The translations under genes were made by a program, and so were the position numbers. Below, in pieces: positions 1-5,578 of a DNA stretch of 25,895 nucleotides. The stretch spans positions 1 through 25,895 of the forward strand of contig JAMBLK010000039.1 of the NCBI GenBank assembly GCA_023336855.1, given 5' to 3'. How positions within the stretch are numbered: the first letter of the stretch is position 1; every line of letters begins with the position of its first letter. Source of the DNA: Actinomycetes bacterium. GTDB lineage: Bacteria; Actinomycetota; Acidimicrobiia; Spongiisociales; UBA5794. The notes below the pieces were generated by a model. The model was not told the origin of the DNA. It worked only from the letters and a program-made list of their open reading frames with translations, and did not search any database.

Positions 1-39
1 CTCGTCGAACCAGGCCAATTCGTCCGCGGTCACTTGCAT
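1..39 (-). CDS. 5' end of an unidentified protein (cut by window edge)
   Basis: Only the first 13 codons are inside the window, reading MQVTADELAWFDE. The ATG at 39-37 is preceded on the minus strand by a GGAGG Shine-Dalgarno sequence about 7 bases upstream, which supports a real start. A possible -10 box (TAGGCT, 78-73) lies upstream, but I see no convincing -35. Thirteen residues are too few to assign a family. The gene is divergent from the plus-strand gene at 195. Confidence 0.55.
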   Translation of the reverse strand, partial: MQVTADELAWFDE

Positions 40-110
40 TGGGGAAGCCTCCGTTGTTCTGTCGCACGACCGAGCCTAGATGGAGCAGAAGGCTTGGGGG
101 ACGGAGAACC

Positions 111-170
111 AGTAGCTCAGTAGCTCAGTAGCAAGTAGATCAGTACTGTTCTACTGATCTACTGCTCTAC
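111..170. repeat. AGTAG-word repeats forming an imperfect palindrome
   Basis: About 60 bases are built from 7-8 base words starting AGTAG: AGTAGCTC at 111-118 and again at 119-126, AGTAGCA at 127, AGTAGATC at 134. The reverse complement of the same words follows at 152-170. The core is a perfect 12-bp inverted repeat, 134-145 (AGTAGATCAGTA) against 152-163, with a 6-base loop at 146-151. The stretch is much richer in A and T than its surroundings. It lies between two divergent genes, so a terminator role is unlikely for the flanking starts. It could be an operator, a REP-like element or a recombination scar. Confidence 0.75.
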
Positions 171-180
171 TCGAACGGTG

Positions 181-186
181 TACCGT
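181..186 (+). promoter_or_regulatory. Candidate -10 box for the gene at 195 (leaderless)
   Basis: TACCGT preceded by TG (extended -10 form) ends 8 bases before the ATG at 195, which has no Shine-Dalgarno sequence. This spacing would place the transcription start at or next to the start codon. I see no clear -35 box. Confidence 0.3.
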
Positions 187-194
187 CAACAGAC

Positions 195-452
195 ATGATC
201 GATTCGCACACGTTCCTGGCGATCGTGAAACGGCCACGCCTTTGGGCTACCGCTGTCGGGGCCGTCTTCGCGTTTGCTCGGGCCGGGTGGTGGCGGCGGG
301 CTCCATTTCTTCCGGTTCCCGACGACGAGCTCATCCGATGGCGCACGGCCACCGCATACGGAAGCGATGACGCCGACCTTGTCACGGCAGACGTCGTGTC
401 GTATCTTGAGTGGCGGCAACGATTCGCCCAGGGGCAGACGAGGGGAGGCTGA
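195..452 (+). CDS. Small actinobacterial-type protein of unknown function
   Basis: This 85-residue protein has no function I can name. Residues 10-30 are basic and mildly hydrophobic. A tryptophan/arginine patch (WWRRAPFLPVPDDE) follows, and near the C-terminus sits the DVVSYLEW segment. This tryptophan-rich PFLPVP layout resembles small conserved proteins I associate with actinobacteria, but that is recollection and not a family call. The ATG at 195 has no SD and may be leaderless. The stop lies one base before the GTG of the next gene, so the two are probably co-transcribed and translationally coupled. Base composition matches the neighbours. Confidence 0.6.
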   Translation: MIDSHTFLAIVKRPRLWATAVGAVFAFARAGWWRRAPFLPVPDDELIRWRTATAYGSDDADLVTADVVSYLEWRQRFAQGQTRGG

Positions 453-453
453 C

Positions 454-1026
454 GTGGCCGTTGGAATGCTGCGAGACGATCTACTGAGTGTGCCCGGCGT
501 CGAGAGTGCACAACTCGACGGGGACGAGATGGCGCCGGTCGGCGTTCGCGTGCACCTCGCTGCAGGTGTTGACGCGACTGCAGTGGGTGACGAGGTACAG
601 CGAGTGCTGCTGCTCCATGGTCTCCGTTCCGAAGTAGGCGGAGACGTGGCAGCCCCCCTTCCGGGCAACCCACCGGCCGTCGGCGATGTATCAGCGGAGT
701 CAATGCTCACATCTGTACGGGTTACGGAAGGAAGCGATGGGGTCGTGGTGGAGGCCGTTGCAGGTGACGTCGCGGTGTCGGTACGCGCAGCAGGCGCTGC
801 TGGACCGGCGTTCGATCAAGCGGTGGTGTCGGCGGTGTCTGAACTAGCAGGGGCGACATCCATTCCGCTGGTACGGTCGGTCGACGTTCGTGACATCGGC
901 GGTACCTCGGTGGTGACGGTCGTCATCGACGAAGCCGGTGACCGGTTGGTCGGATCCGCAATCGTGGAAGGCGGGCGTGCCTACGCGGTGGGTCGAGCTG
1001 TGTGGACGGCGCTCTTCACCCGCTGA
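454..1026 (+). CDS. Conserved-looking protein of unknown function, two-lobed
   Basis: This is a 190-residue protein starting at GTG 454, chosen because AGGGGAGG at 441-448 is a good SD and the start sits one base after the upstream stop. The frame is open further upstream to 274, but that part overlaps the 85-residue gene. The N-terminal lobe (about residues 1-65) has alternating strands and a helix around PGVESAQLDG...VRVHLAAGVD, ending VLLLHGLRSEV. After an acidic linker, the C-terminal lobe (about 85-190) is rich in valine and ends with GGRAYAVGRAVWTALF. There is no signal peptide, membrane segment or catalytic motif. The 3' end overlaps the convergent gene by 46 bases. Function is unknown. 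Confidence 0.7.
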   Translation: MAVGMLRDDLLSVPGVESAQLDGDEMAPVGVRVHLAAGVDATAVGDEVQRVLLLHGLRSEVGGDVAAPLPGNPPAVGDVSAESMLTSVRVTEGSDGVVVEAVAGDVAVSVRAAGAAGPAFDQAVVSAVSELAGATSIPLVRSVDVRDIGGTSVVTVVIDEAGDRLVGSAIVEGGRAYAVGRAVWTALFTR

Positions 1027-1508
1027 GTGCTCGGCGGCATCAGCTGAACAATGACGTCGGCTTCGTTGGGATCGAGAGACTCTCCGACCGTTTCGGGGAA
1101 CTCGTTGCGGAACTCATCCACTTTCGCTATGACGTCTCGTACGACGAGTCGGGTGTGATCGTCGGGCACCTCGAGCAGTTCAATGTGATCGGGTTCGTTG
1201 GTCGAGACGATGGTGAGCCCCAGACCCCGCAGGTAGTCGAGCATGATCTCCTGGACGACCTTGTCCGATGAGAGGACCGACAGGTCGGAGATGACCAGGG
1301 CGTCGGCGTTCCCGGATCGTGCGATGTCGAGGAGCGCACGGAAACCGTCCCTCCCCAGGGGTTGTGTCGGATCGCGCCCGTCCTGGCAGGTTGCGACGAG
1401 GTGGTGGCCGGAATCGGCCGTCCACCGCCGTATCCGCTCACTCTGAGCGAACGCGGTCTCACCCTCGGTCAGGCTCGATGCCTCTCGTACATACCCGACG
1501 ACGCGCAC
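981..1508 (-). CDS. Serine-recombinase-like protein, probably catalytically dead
   Basis: This protein of about 175 residues resembles the resolvase N-terminal domain: VVGYVREAS at the start, then RIRRWTADSGHHLVA, GRDGFRALLDIARSG, NADALVISDLSVL and LTIVSTNEPD follow the family's strand-helix order. Key residues look lost. The family's Y-x-R-x-S signature reads YVREAS, with alanine where the serine nucleophile is expected and serine one place later. The arginine-bearing LDRLGR motif reads LSVLSS. No DNA-binding helix-turn-helix follows. I prefer the GTG at 1508 because AGGAGAG (1519-1513) is well placed. An earlier GTG at 1562 would lie between the -35 and -10 boxes of the promoter at 1547-1575. 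It could be a regulator or a relic. Confidence 0.65.
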   Translation of the reverse strand: MRVVGYVREASSLTEGETAFAQSERIRRWTADSGHHLVATCQDGRDPTQPLGRDGFRALLDIARSGNADALVISDLSVLSSDKVVQEIMLDYLRGLGLTIVSTNEPDHIELLEVPDDHTRLVVRDVIAKVDEFRNEFPETVGESLDPNEADVIVQLMPPSTQRVKSAVHTARPTA

Positions 1509-1546
1509 GTCACTCTCCTGCGCTCTCGCTGCTGCTGCCCACTGTG

Positions 1547-1575
1547 AGTATGACAGGGGCACGGTGAGTGGTCAA
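1547..1575 (-). promoter_or_regulatory. Promoter of the resolvase-like gene
   Basis: On the minus strand TTGACC (1575-1570) and CATACT (1552-1547) are separated by exactly 17 bases, a good housekeeping-sigma promoter. Transcription would begin near 1540, leaving a leader of about 32 bases that carries the SD of the GTG at 1508. Confidence 0.6.
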
Positions 1576-1626
1576 CAACTGTCGCTGAGTGGTTTCATTC
1601 CCGCTGGACGCAAGAGACCTCGCTGG

Positions 1627-1632
1627 TACGAT
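1627..1632 (+). promoter_or_regulatory. -10 box for the HNH gene (leaderless)
   Basis: TACGAT ends 6 bases before the GTG at 1639, so transcription would start at or within a base or two of the start codon. There is no SD before this GTG. The -35 region is not obvious. Confidence 0.45.
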
Positions 1633-1638
1633 TCCGGC

Positions 1639-2133
1639 GTGTCACGAGCCCTCGTTCTGAACGCGAGCCTCGAACCGCTTTCGGTGGTTCCGGTGAGGCG
1701 CGCCCTGGTGCTCGTTCTGCGCGAGCGCGCCGACGTGCTGGTCACGAACGGTGCACTCTGGAGGTCCGAGGCGATAGCAATGCCGTCACCTTCGGTCGTC
1801 CGCCTCAAGCGGTATGTGCGGGTGCCATACGAGCGAAGGGTCCCCGTGAACCGGAGAACGGTGTTCCAGCGTGATGGGCATCGATGTCAGTACTGCGGAC
1901 GTCAGGCAGAGAATCTCGATCACGTCGTTCCGCGTTCGCAGGGAGGTGAACACTCCTGGACGAACGTCGTCGCAGCGTGCCGGCGCTGCAACACCAAGAA
2001 GGGGGGTCGCACCCCGGTCGAAGCCGGAGTCAAACTGGCGTCCGTGCCGCGACAACCGCGTTCCGATTCGTGGGTGGTTGCCGCGATCGGCGGAACGTTC
2101 GATCCGGATTGGGCGCCCTACGTCAGGACGTAG
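1639..2133 (+). CDS. HNH endonuclease family protein
   Basis: This 164-residue protein has a C-terminal HNH nuclease fold: a CQYCG zinc knuckle, the DHVVPRSQGG catalytic histidine segment, an asparagine in WTNVV, and a second knuckle CRRCN followed by KKGGRTP. The N-terminal third (SRALVLNASLEPLSVVP) is the typical opening of a widespread actinobacterial HNH family, which is why I place the start at GTG 1639. The frame is also open to a GTG at 1564, but that stretch (MSGQQLSLSG...) does not look like this family and covers the opposing promoter. Its cellular role is unknown; orphan HNH proteins of this type are usually housekeeping and not part of mobile elements. The end overlaps the convergent stress-protein gene by 11 bases. 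Confidence 0.85.
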   Translation: MSRALVLNASLEPLSVVPVRRALVLVLRERADVLVTNGALWRSEAIAMPSPSVVRLKRYVRVPYERRVPVNRRTVFQRDGHRCQYCGRQAENLDHVVPRSQGGEHSWTNVVAACRRCNTKKGGRTPVEAGVKLASVPRQPRSDSWVVAAIGGTFDPDWAPYVRT

Positions 2134-2650
2134 ACGACCGGATGAGGAGAACAGGCCTGGAGCAGCGGCGGACGATCTTGGTTCCCGTCGAACCGAGCAG
2201 GCCCTGGAAGAGACCCTGGCCGTGTGATCCGATGACGACTGCGTCGGCACCGAGCGCGTCGATCTGTTCGAGAATCGTGTTGGTTACGTTCTCGCTCTCC
2301 ACCACGTTGGCTTCCGCCTCGACGCCTGCCGTCCGGAGTGCCGACACGATCGGAGCCGTGTGCTGCTCGAGTTTGTCGGACAGGTAGCGCTCGATCATCG
2401 CGTCGTCGCCGGGCCAACCTCTTGGCGCCTCTTGGGGCACGGCCGGCGTATCGACGAACAACTCATCGTCGGAGAACACCCCTGCACCGTCCATGGCTCC
2501 CCATTGACCCCGCATGTCGTGAAGGAATGCCCTGGGTACCTCAACGACGGTGAGCACGGTCACTCGGCCGTCGGGGCCGGAGAGACTGGCGGCGAAGGTC
2601 GAAGCGGTCTCGACGTCGAGTTTTCCGTCGGTGGCGATGACTACGTGCAC
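2123..2650 (-). CDS. Universal stress protein (UspA) family
   Basis: This 175-residue protein has a single UspA domain. It opens MHVVIATDG (strand 1 and the nucleotide-binding aspartate) and closes with ADAVVIGSHGQGLFQGLLGS, the glycine-rich ATP-binding signature, followed by a CSRPVLLIR strand. The spacing between the signature glycines is one residue shorter than the commonest form. An acidic, proline-rich insertion (roughly residues 45-85) makes it longer than the usual 140-150. The start is GTG 2650, with a strong GAGGAGG SD at about 2661-2655. It lies 28 bases downstream of the dehydrogenase-like gene on the same strand, so the two probably form an operon. The ligand is probably ATP, by family analogy. 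Confidence 0.85.
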   Translation of the reverse strand: MHVVIATDGKLDVETASTFAASLSGPDGRVTVLTVVEVPRAFLHDMRGQWGAMDGAGVFSDDELFVDTPAVPQEAPRGWPGDDAMIERYLSDKLEQHTAPIVSALRTAGVEAEANVVESENVTNTILEQIDALGADAVVIGSHGQGLFQGLLGSTGTKIVRRCSRPVLLIRSSTS

Positions 2651-2678
2651 GGTTCCTCCTCAGGGTGTCGGTCTCAGA

Positions 2679-3452
2679 CTATACGGGGAGGCCGGCTTCG
2701 CGCCCGATCTCGATCAGGGTGGGCGTCTCGATCCCGGCAGAGCGAGCGTGGTCGATCGCACGTTCGAGGCGTCGAGGAGCGCTCCGGCCGGTTGTGCCGT
2801 GGTCGGGATCACCTTCGATCGCACGAACCATGCCCTCGATCGCGCGATCAGTGTCCACGGGTTCGCCGACGAGCCACTCCTGGATCTGGAGGATCTCCGA
2901 GACGACCGCGCTGGCAAGCGAGCGGTGATCGTTCCACAGCTCTGAGACGGTTCCCCCGGTTCGCAAGCCTGCGATGTTCGCTGTGAGGATGTAGAGATTC
3001 TTGGCGACCAATTCGTCGATCAGGTCATCGTCCGGGATCGGTTCGGCCGGGAGGCCGATGGTCGTCAACGCATCGACGAGCAGAACGGCCTGTGGCCCTG
3101 CAACCGGCGTCGGGATGAGGACCTGCGTTGCACGCCCCTGCTTCTTCTCGAACCAGACGACGGCAACGGTTGGTGAGGTGATCCCGTGGCGTTGCCAGTC
3201 GCGGGGGAGGAGCTCGTTCTGAATCAGGCCCACCTGAGAGCGCCATTCACCGGGGATCTGATCAAGCGACTCGTGGAGATCGTCCTCGCCGACGGTGACG
3301 AGGGCGAGCGCCGGTTCCGGGACGACGCGAACTGCATCCGTGACCGACGTCGATCGCAGTATCGGGAACACGGGATGTCCGGAGCGAAGAAGGGCGTGGG
3401 AGAACACCGATCCCATCTCGCCGACGCCGATGAGGGTGATGGGTTGCTTCAT
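2679..3452 (-). CDS. Rossmann-fold oxidoreductase-like protein (ketopantoate reductase-like)
   Basis: This 257-residue protein begins MKQPITLIGVGEMGSVF, a strand followed by the GxGxMG dinucleotide-binding turn, as in ApbA/PanE and related dehydrogenases. The Rossmann part covers about residues 1-130. The rest is mainly helical, with LVAKNLYILTANIAGLRTGG in the position where ketopantoate reductases carry the conserved lysine and asparagine. The substrate cannot be told from sequence, and the standard PanE signature is incomplete, so no symbol is given. The frame continues upstream to 3689 but runs across the mraZ promoter. ATG 3452 is preferred because of the GxGxMG position and the TAGCCT box 7 bases upstream. 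Confidence 0.7.
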   Translation of the reverse strand: MKQPITLIGVGEMGSVFSHALLRSGHPVFPILRSTSVTDAVRVVPEPALALVTVGEDDLHESLDQIPGEWRSQVGLIQNELLPRDWQRHGITSPTVAVVWFEKKQGRATQVLIPTPVAGPQAVLLVDALTTIGLPAEPIPDDDLIDELVAKNLYILTANIAGLRTGGTVSELWNDHRSLASAVVSEILQIQEWLVGEPVDTDRAIEGMVRAIEGDPDHGTTGRSAPRRLERAIDHARSAGIETPTLIEIGREAGLPV

Positions 3453-3459
3453 GTGACGC

Positions 3460-3465
3460 AGGCTA
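3460..3465 (-). promoter_or_regulatory. -10 box for the Rossmann-fold/stress-protein operon
   Basis: TAGCCT on the minus strand ends 7 bases before the ATG at 3452, which has no SD. A leaderless transcript is likely. A loose -35 match (cTTGTC) lies about 16 bases further upstream. Confidence 0.4.
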
Positions 3466-3511
3466 CCGGACTGCAGGTGGAGACAAGGGGGAGCGTTCGG
3501 GGGCGAATGAA

Positions 3512-3540
3512 TTGACATGTGGCGCGAAGTGGGCCATAGT
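3512..3540 (+). promoter_or_regulatory. Promoter of mraZ and the division cluster
   Basis: TTGACA (3512-3517) and CATAGT (3535-3540) are separated by exactly 17 bases. The -35 is a perfect consensus. Transcription would start near 3547, giving a leader of about 42 bases with the mraZ SD. It is divergent from the promoter at 3460-3465. This is the strongest promoter-like sequence in the window and the only obvious one for the genes down to yggT. Confidence 0.8.
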
Positions 3541-3553
3541 GGGGCCTCGTGGA
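3519..3553 (+). promoter_or_regulatory. Probable MraZ operator (10-bp repeats)
   Basis: GTGG occurs at 3519, 3529, 3539 and 3549, exactly 10 bp apart. The two middle copies read GTGGG. MraZ is known to bind tandem TGGGN boxes separated by five bases in front of its own gene, and this is that spacing. The repeats cover the spacer, the -10 box and the start of transcription, which fits autorepression. Confidence 0.7.
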
Positions 3554-3588
3554 AGATGATGATCGCAGATTGACGGAGGCGCGGAAGC

Positions 3589-4020
3589 GTGTTTCTCGGT
3601 GAATACAGCCACTCGCTTGACGAGAAGGGCCGGGTCGTGATGCCCAGCAAGTTCCGTGCGGGGCTTGCCGACGGGTGTGTCCTGACCAAGGGCCAAGAGC
3701 GCTGCGTCTATGTCTTCCCGATGGATCGATGGGAAGAGGAATCGAGCAAGGTCCTCAAGCTGCCGCGCACTGATCGGCGGGCCAGGAACTTCTCGCGGTC
3801 CTTCTTCGCCTCGGCGTCGGATCAGGCACTCGATCGGCAGGGACGAGTGCAGATTCCAGAATCACTGCGCCGATACGCGGGGTTGGGGAAGGACCTGACG
3901 GTGGTTGGTGTCGCCGATCGCGTCGAGGTTTGGAACACCGAGACGTGGCGACAGGTGGCCGATGAGGCCGATCAGTACTACGCCGAAATCGAGGAGGCAA
4001 TGTCGGAGGACGGAATATGA
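3589..4020 (+). CDS. mraZ: Transcriptional regulator MraZ
   Basis: MraZ is an AbrB-like DNA-binding protein that represses its own dcw operon and assembles into rings. The 143 residues hold the two expected half-domains, each with a D-x-x-G-R-V-x-x-P motif: DEKGRVVMP at 11-19 and DRQGRVQIP at 82-90. The opening MFLGEYSHSLD is the family's usual N-terminus, which fixes the start at GTG 3589; GGAGG lies 9 bases upstream. It is the first gene of the division cluster. The promoter just upstream carries four phased GTGG boxes, so autoregulation is likely. The stop overlaps an ATG with its own SD (see the entry at 4017). Confidence 0.95.
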   Translation: MFLGEYSHSLDEKGRVVMPSKFRAGLADGCVLTKGQERCVYVFPMDRWEEESSKVLKLPRTDRRARNFSRSFFASASDQALDRQGRVQIPESLRRYAGLGKDLTVVGVADRVEVWNTETWRQVADEADQYYAEIEEAMSEDGI

Positions 4021-4427
4021 CGATGACGAACGAGCGCAGGGACACCGAACCCGAGCTCGAAGCGACGAAATGGTCTGGCCTATGGTCAGTCCCCCGGATG
4101 CCAATTGGAAGGCCCCTTACTCCGCCCGCTTCCATGTTGGCGCCAGCGCTCCGGGGGACTGACCATGGATCAGACCATGAACAGCTACCACGAACCCGTT
4201 CTTGCGGACGAGTGCGTTCAGATGCTCGCGACGGCAGCGTCTGGCATTGTCGTGGACGGCACGTTCGGCGGCGGTGGTCACACGCGACGCCTGCTCGATG
4301 CCTATCCGCAGATACGGATCATCGGTATCGATCGAGATCCAGACGCGACAGCGAACGCACCGGACGATCCCCGGGTGCGCGTCGTTCTCGGGAACTTCCA
4401 AGAGATCGGACGGATCGTCGCCGATGA
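4017..4427 (+). CDS. Possible SD-led overlapping ORF between mraZ and rsmH
   Basis: An ATG overlaps the mraZ stop as ATGA, with GGAGGA at 4005-4010 six bases upstream, a better ribosome site than rsmH itself shows. The first 20 codons (MTMTNERRDTEPELEATKW) keep G or C at most third positions and look coding. The frame then runs through the inverted repeat and about 260 bases into rsmH in another frame, where it is arginine-rich and looks like shadow. If translated, its value may be as a leader whose ribosome opens the hairpin at the rsmH start. I recognise no family, and a chance reading frame is the main alternative. Confidence 0.25.
   Translation: MTMTNERRDTEPELEATKWSGLWSVPRMPIGRPLTPPASMLAPALRGTDHGSDHEQLPRTRSCGRVRSDARDGSVWHCRGRHVRRRWSHATPARCLSADTDHRYRSRSRRDSERTGRSPGARRSRELPRDRTDRRR
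4071..4177 (+). repeat. Long inverted repeat burying the rsmH start
   Basis: A perfect 17-base inverted repeat pairs 4082-4098 with 4150-4166. It is extended outwards by a further perfect 7 bases, 4071-4077 (TGGTCTG) with 4171-4177 (CAGACCA), across a 4-by-4 mismatch. Inside, GCCAATTGGAAG (4100-4111) nearly pairs with 4129-4141, leaving a 17-base loop that is rich in C. The 3' arm contains the GGGGGA ribosome-binding candidate and the A and U of the rsmH ATG at 4165. The outer arm ends in the A of the alternative ATG at 4177. As RNA this would hide both starts. Confidence 0.85.
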
Positions 4428-5100
4428 ACTGGACTCATCACATGGCGGTCCTGGGACCGTTGACGGGGTTCTTCTGGACCTGGGCATCTCGTCGCATCAA
4501 GTCGACTCGGCAGCGCGTGGGTTCTCCTATCACAAGAGCGGCCCGATCGATATGCGGATGGGTACGGATGTGTCGCAGTCGGCAGGAGACATCGTCAACG
4601 AGTACGACCGCGACGACCTTCGCGATGTCATCCGCCGCTTCGGCGAAGAACGTTTCGCAGGCCGCATCGCGGATGCCATCGTCGACGCGAGGCCGATCGA
4701 CGACACAACCGCCCTCGCTTCGGTCATCGCAGGAGCCGTCCCGGCGGCTGCGCGCCGCGGTGGACACCCGGCCAGGAAGACGTTTCAAGCTCTCCGCATC
4801 GCCACCAACGCGGAGCTGGATGCGCTCTCGACGGGTCTCGATTCCGCCATCAAGCTCCTCGGACCCGGCGGGAGGATTTGCGTGATCTCGTACCACTCAC
4901 TCGAGGACCGCATCGTGAAGCGTCGCATCGCGTCGGGCACTACTGGATGTGTGTGTCCGCCCGAACTGCCGGTCTGCGGTTGTGATCAACAGCTGGAACT
5001 CACCGATCTCGGTCGATTTCGACCGTCCGCCGAAGAGATCGCAGCGAACCCGCGTGCGAGAAGCGCCATTATGCGGGTCGCAGCGAAAGTCTCAGCATGA
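4165..5100 (+). CDS. rsmH: 16S rRNA (cytosine-1402-N4)-methyltransferase RsmH
   Basis: RsmH (MraW) methylates N4 of C1402 in the ribosomal P site using S-adenosylmethionine. The 311 residues show the SAM-binding motif VVDGTFGGGGHT (29-40), LDLGISSHQVD, the family segment RGFSYHKSGPIDMRM, RKTFQALRIATNAEL and VISYHSLEDR (240-249). ATG 4165 is preferred: it gives MDQTMNSYHEPVL, with GGGGGA six bases before it. ATG 4177 (MNSYHEPVL) is also possible, and the frame is open upstream to 4105. The gap of 144 bases after mraZ is unusual in this packed cluster and holds a long hairpin that covers the start. The end overlaps ftsL by ATGA. Confidence 0.95.
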   Translation: MDQTMNSYHEPVLADECVQMLATAASGIVVDGTFGGGGHTRRLLDAYPQIRIIGIDRDPDATANAPDDPRVRVVLGNFQEIGRIVADELDSSHGGPGTVDGVLLDLGISSHQVDSAARGFSYHKSGPIDMRMGTDVSQSAGDIVNEYDRDDLRDVIRRFGEERFAGRIADAIVDARPIDDTTALASVIAGAVPAAARRGGHPARKTFQALRIATNAELDALSTGLDSAIKLLGPGGRICVISYHSLEDRIVKRRIASGTTGCVCPPELPVCGCDQQLELTDLGRFRPSAEEIAANPRARSAIMRVAAKVSA

Positions 5101-5495
5101 CGGCCGGTGCACTTCCCCGGTCAACGGTACGTCCAGTTGGAACACGGGCACACGCCAGGAGGAGCCCCGTTGTTCGACCGCTCGTCATCTTTACGCTTGC
5201 GGTCATCCTTGCCTTCTTCGCCGTCATCTACTCGAGGATCTCTCTTGATCGAACCGCTTTCGAACTCCAGCGGCTCGAGAAAGAGATCACTGTCGAGCAG
5301 GAACGCCATTGGGATCTGCGTGTCGACTACGCGCGACTCCAAGCACCGGATCTGATCACACAACGGGCCGCCGCTCTCGGGCTCGTCTACCCGGAGAATC
5401 GATACACGATCGAGATCTCCGGGATGGCGGACACGGTCGGCGGCCCCGAGGATCGATGGATGGACCTGAGAGCGCTGTTCGTGGAGCAGTCGTGA
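5097..5495 (+). CDS. ftsL: Cell division protein FtsL
   Basis: This 132-residue single-pass membrane protein has a basic cytoplasmic N-terminus (THARRSPVVR region), one membrane segment at about 29-45 (IFTLAVILAFFAVIYS), then a coiled coil (about 50-85, FELQRLEKEITVEQERHWDLRV) outside the cell. The family pattern APDLITQRAAALGLVYPE follows. FtsL joins FtsQ (and FtsB) to activate FtsW and FtsI at the septum. Sequence identity in this family is low; the call rests on topology and on its place between rsmH and ftsI. It starts inside the rsmH stop (ATGA). Confidence 0.85.
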   Translation: MTAGALPRSTVRPVGTRAHARRSPVVRPLVIFTLAVILAFFAVIYSRISLDRTAFELQRLEKEITVEQERHWDLRVDYARLQAPDLITQRAAALGLVYPENRYTIEISGMADTVGGPEDRWMDLRALFVEQS

Positions 5496-5514
5496 GGATC
5501 GAAGGAGGGAAACG

Positions 5515-5577
5515 ATGCATAGGCCGAACGCTGGCGGCCACGCACCCGACCGTCGAGAGACGCTGAGGGTGGCCTGA
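5515..5577 (+). CDS. Possible 20-residue peptide before ftsI
   Basis: An ATG at 5515 is preceded by AAGGAGGG (5502-5509) at 5-base spacing, one of the two best SD sequences in the window. Twenty codons follow, from MHRPNAGG to TLRVA, basic and hydrophilic, with G or C at about three quarters of third positions. The TGA ends one base before the ftsI ATG at 5579. It may be a real micropeptide or a device that loads ribosomes next to the weaker ftsI start. I recognise no family. Confidence 0.4.
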   Translation: MHRPNAGGHAPDRRETLRVA

Positions 5578-5578
5578 G

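Noticed and set aside
274..453. Upstream extension of the 190-residue gene to 274
   Set aside because: It would overlap the 85-residue gene almost fully, while GTG 454 has a good SD and follows that gene's stop directly.
1564..1638. Longer N-terminus for the HNH protein
   Set aside because: The added residues do not resemble the family opening, there is no SD, and the stretch overlaps the opposing gene's promoter.
3453..3689. Extension of the Rossmann-fold gene across the mraZ promoter
   Set aside because: The GxGxMG motif lies at the start only with ATG 3452, and the extension would read through mraZ and its promoter.
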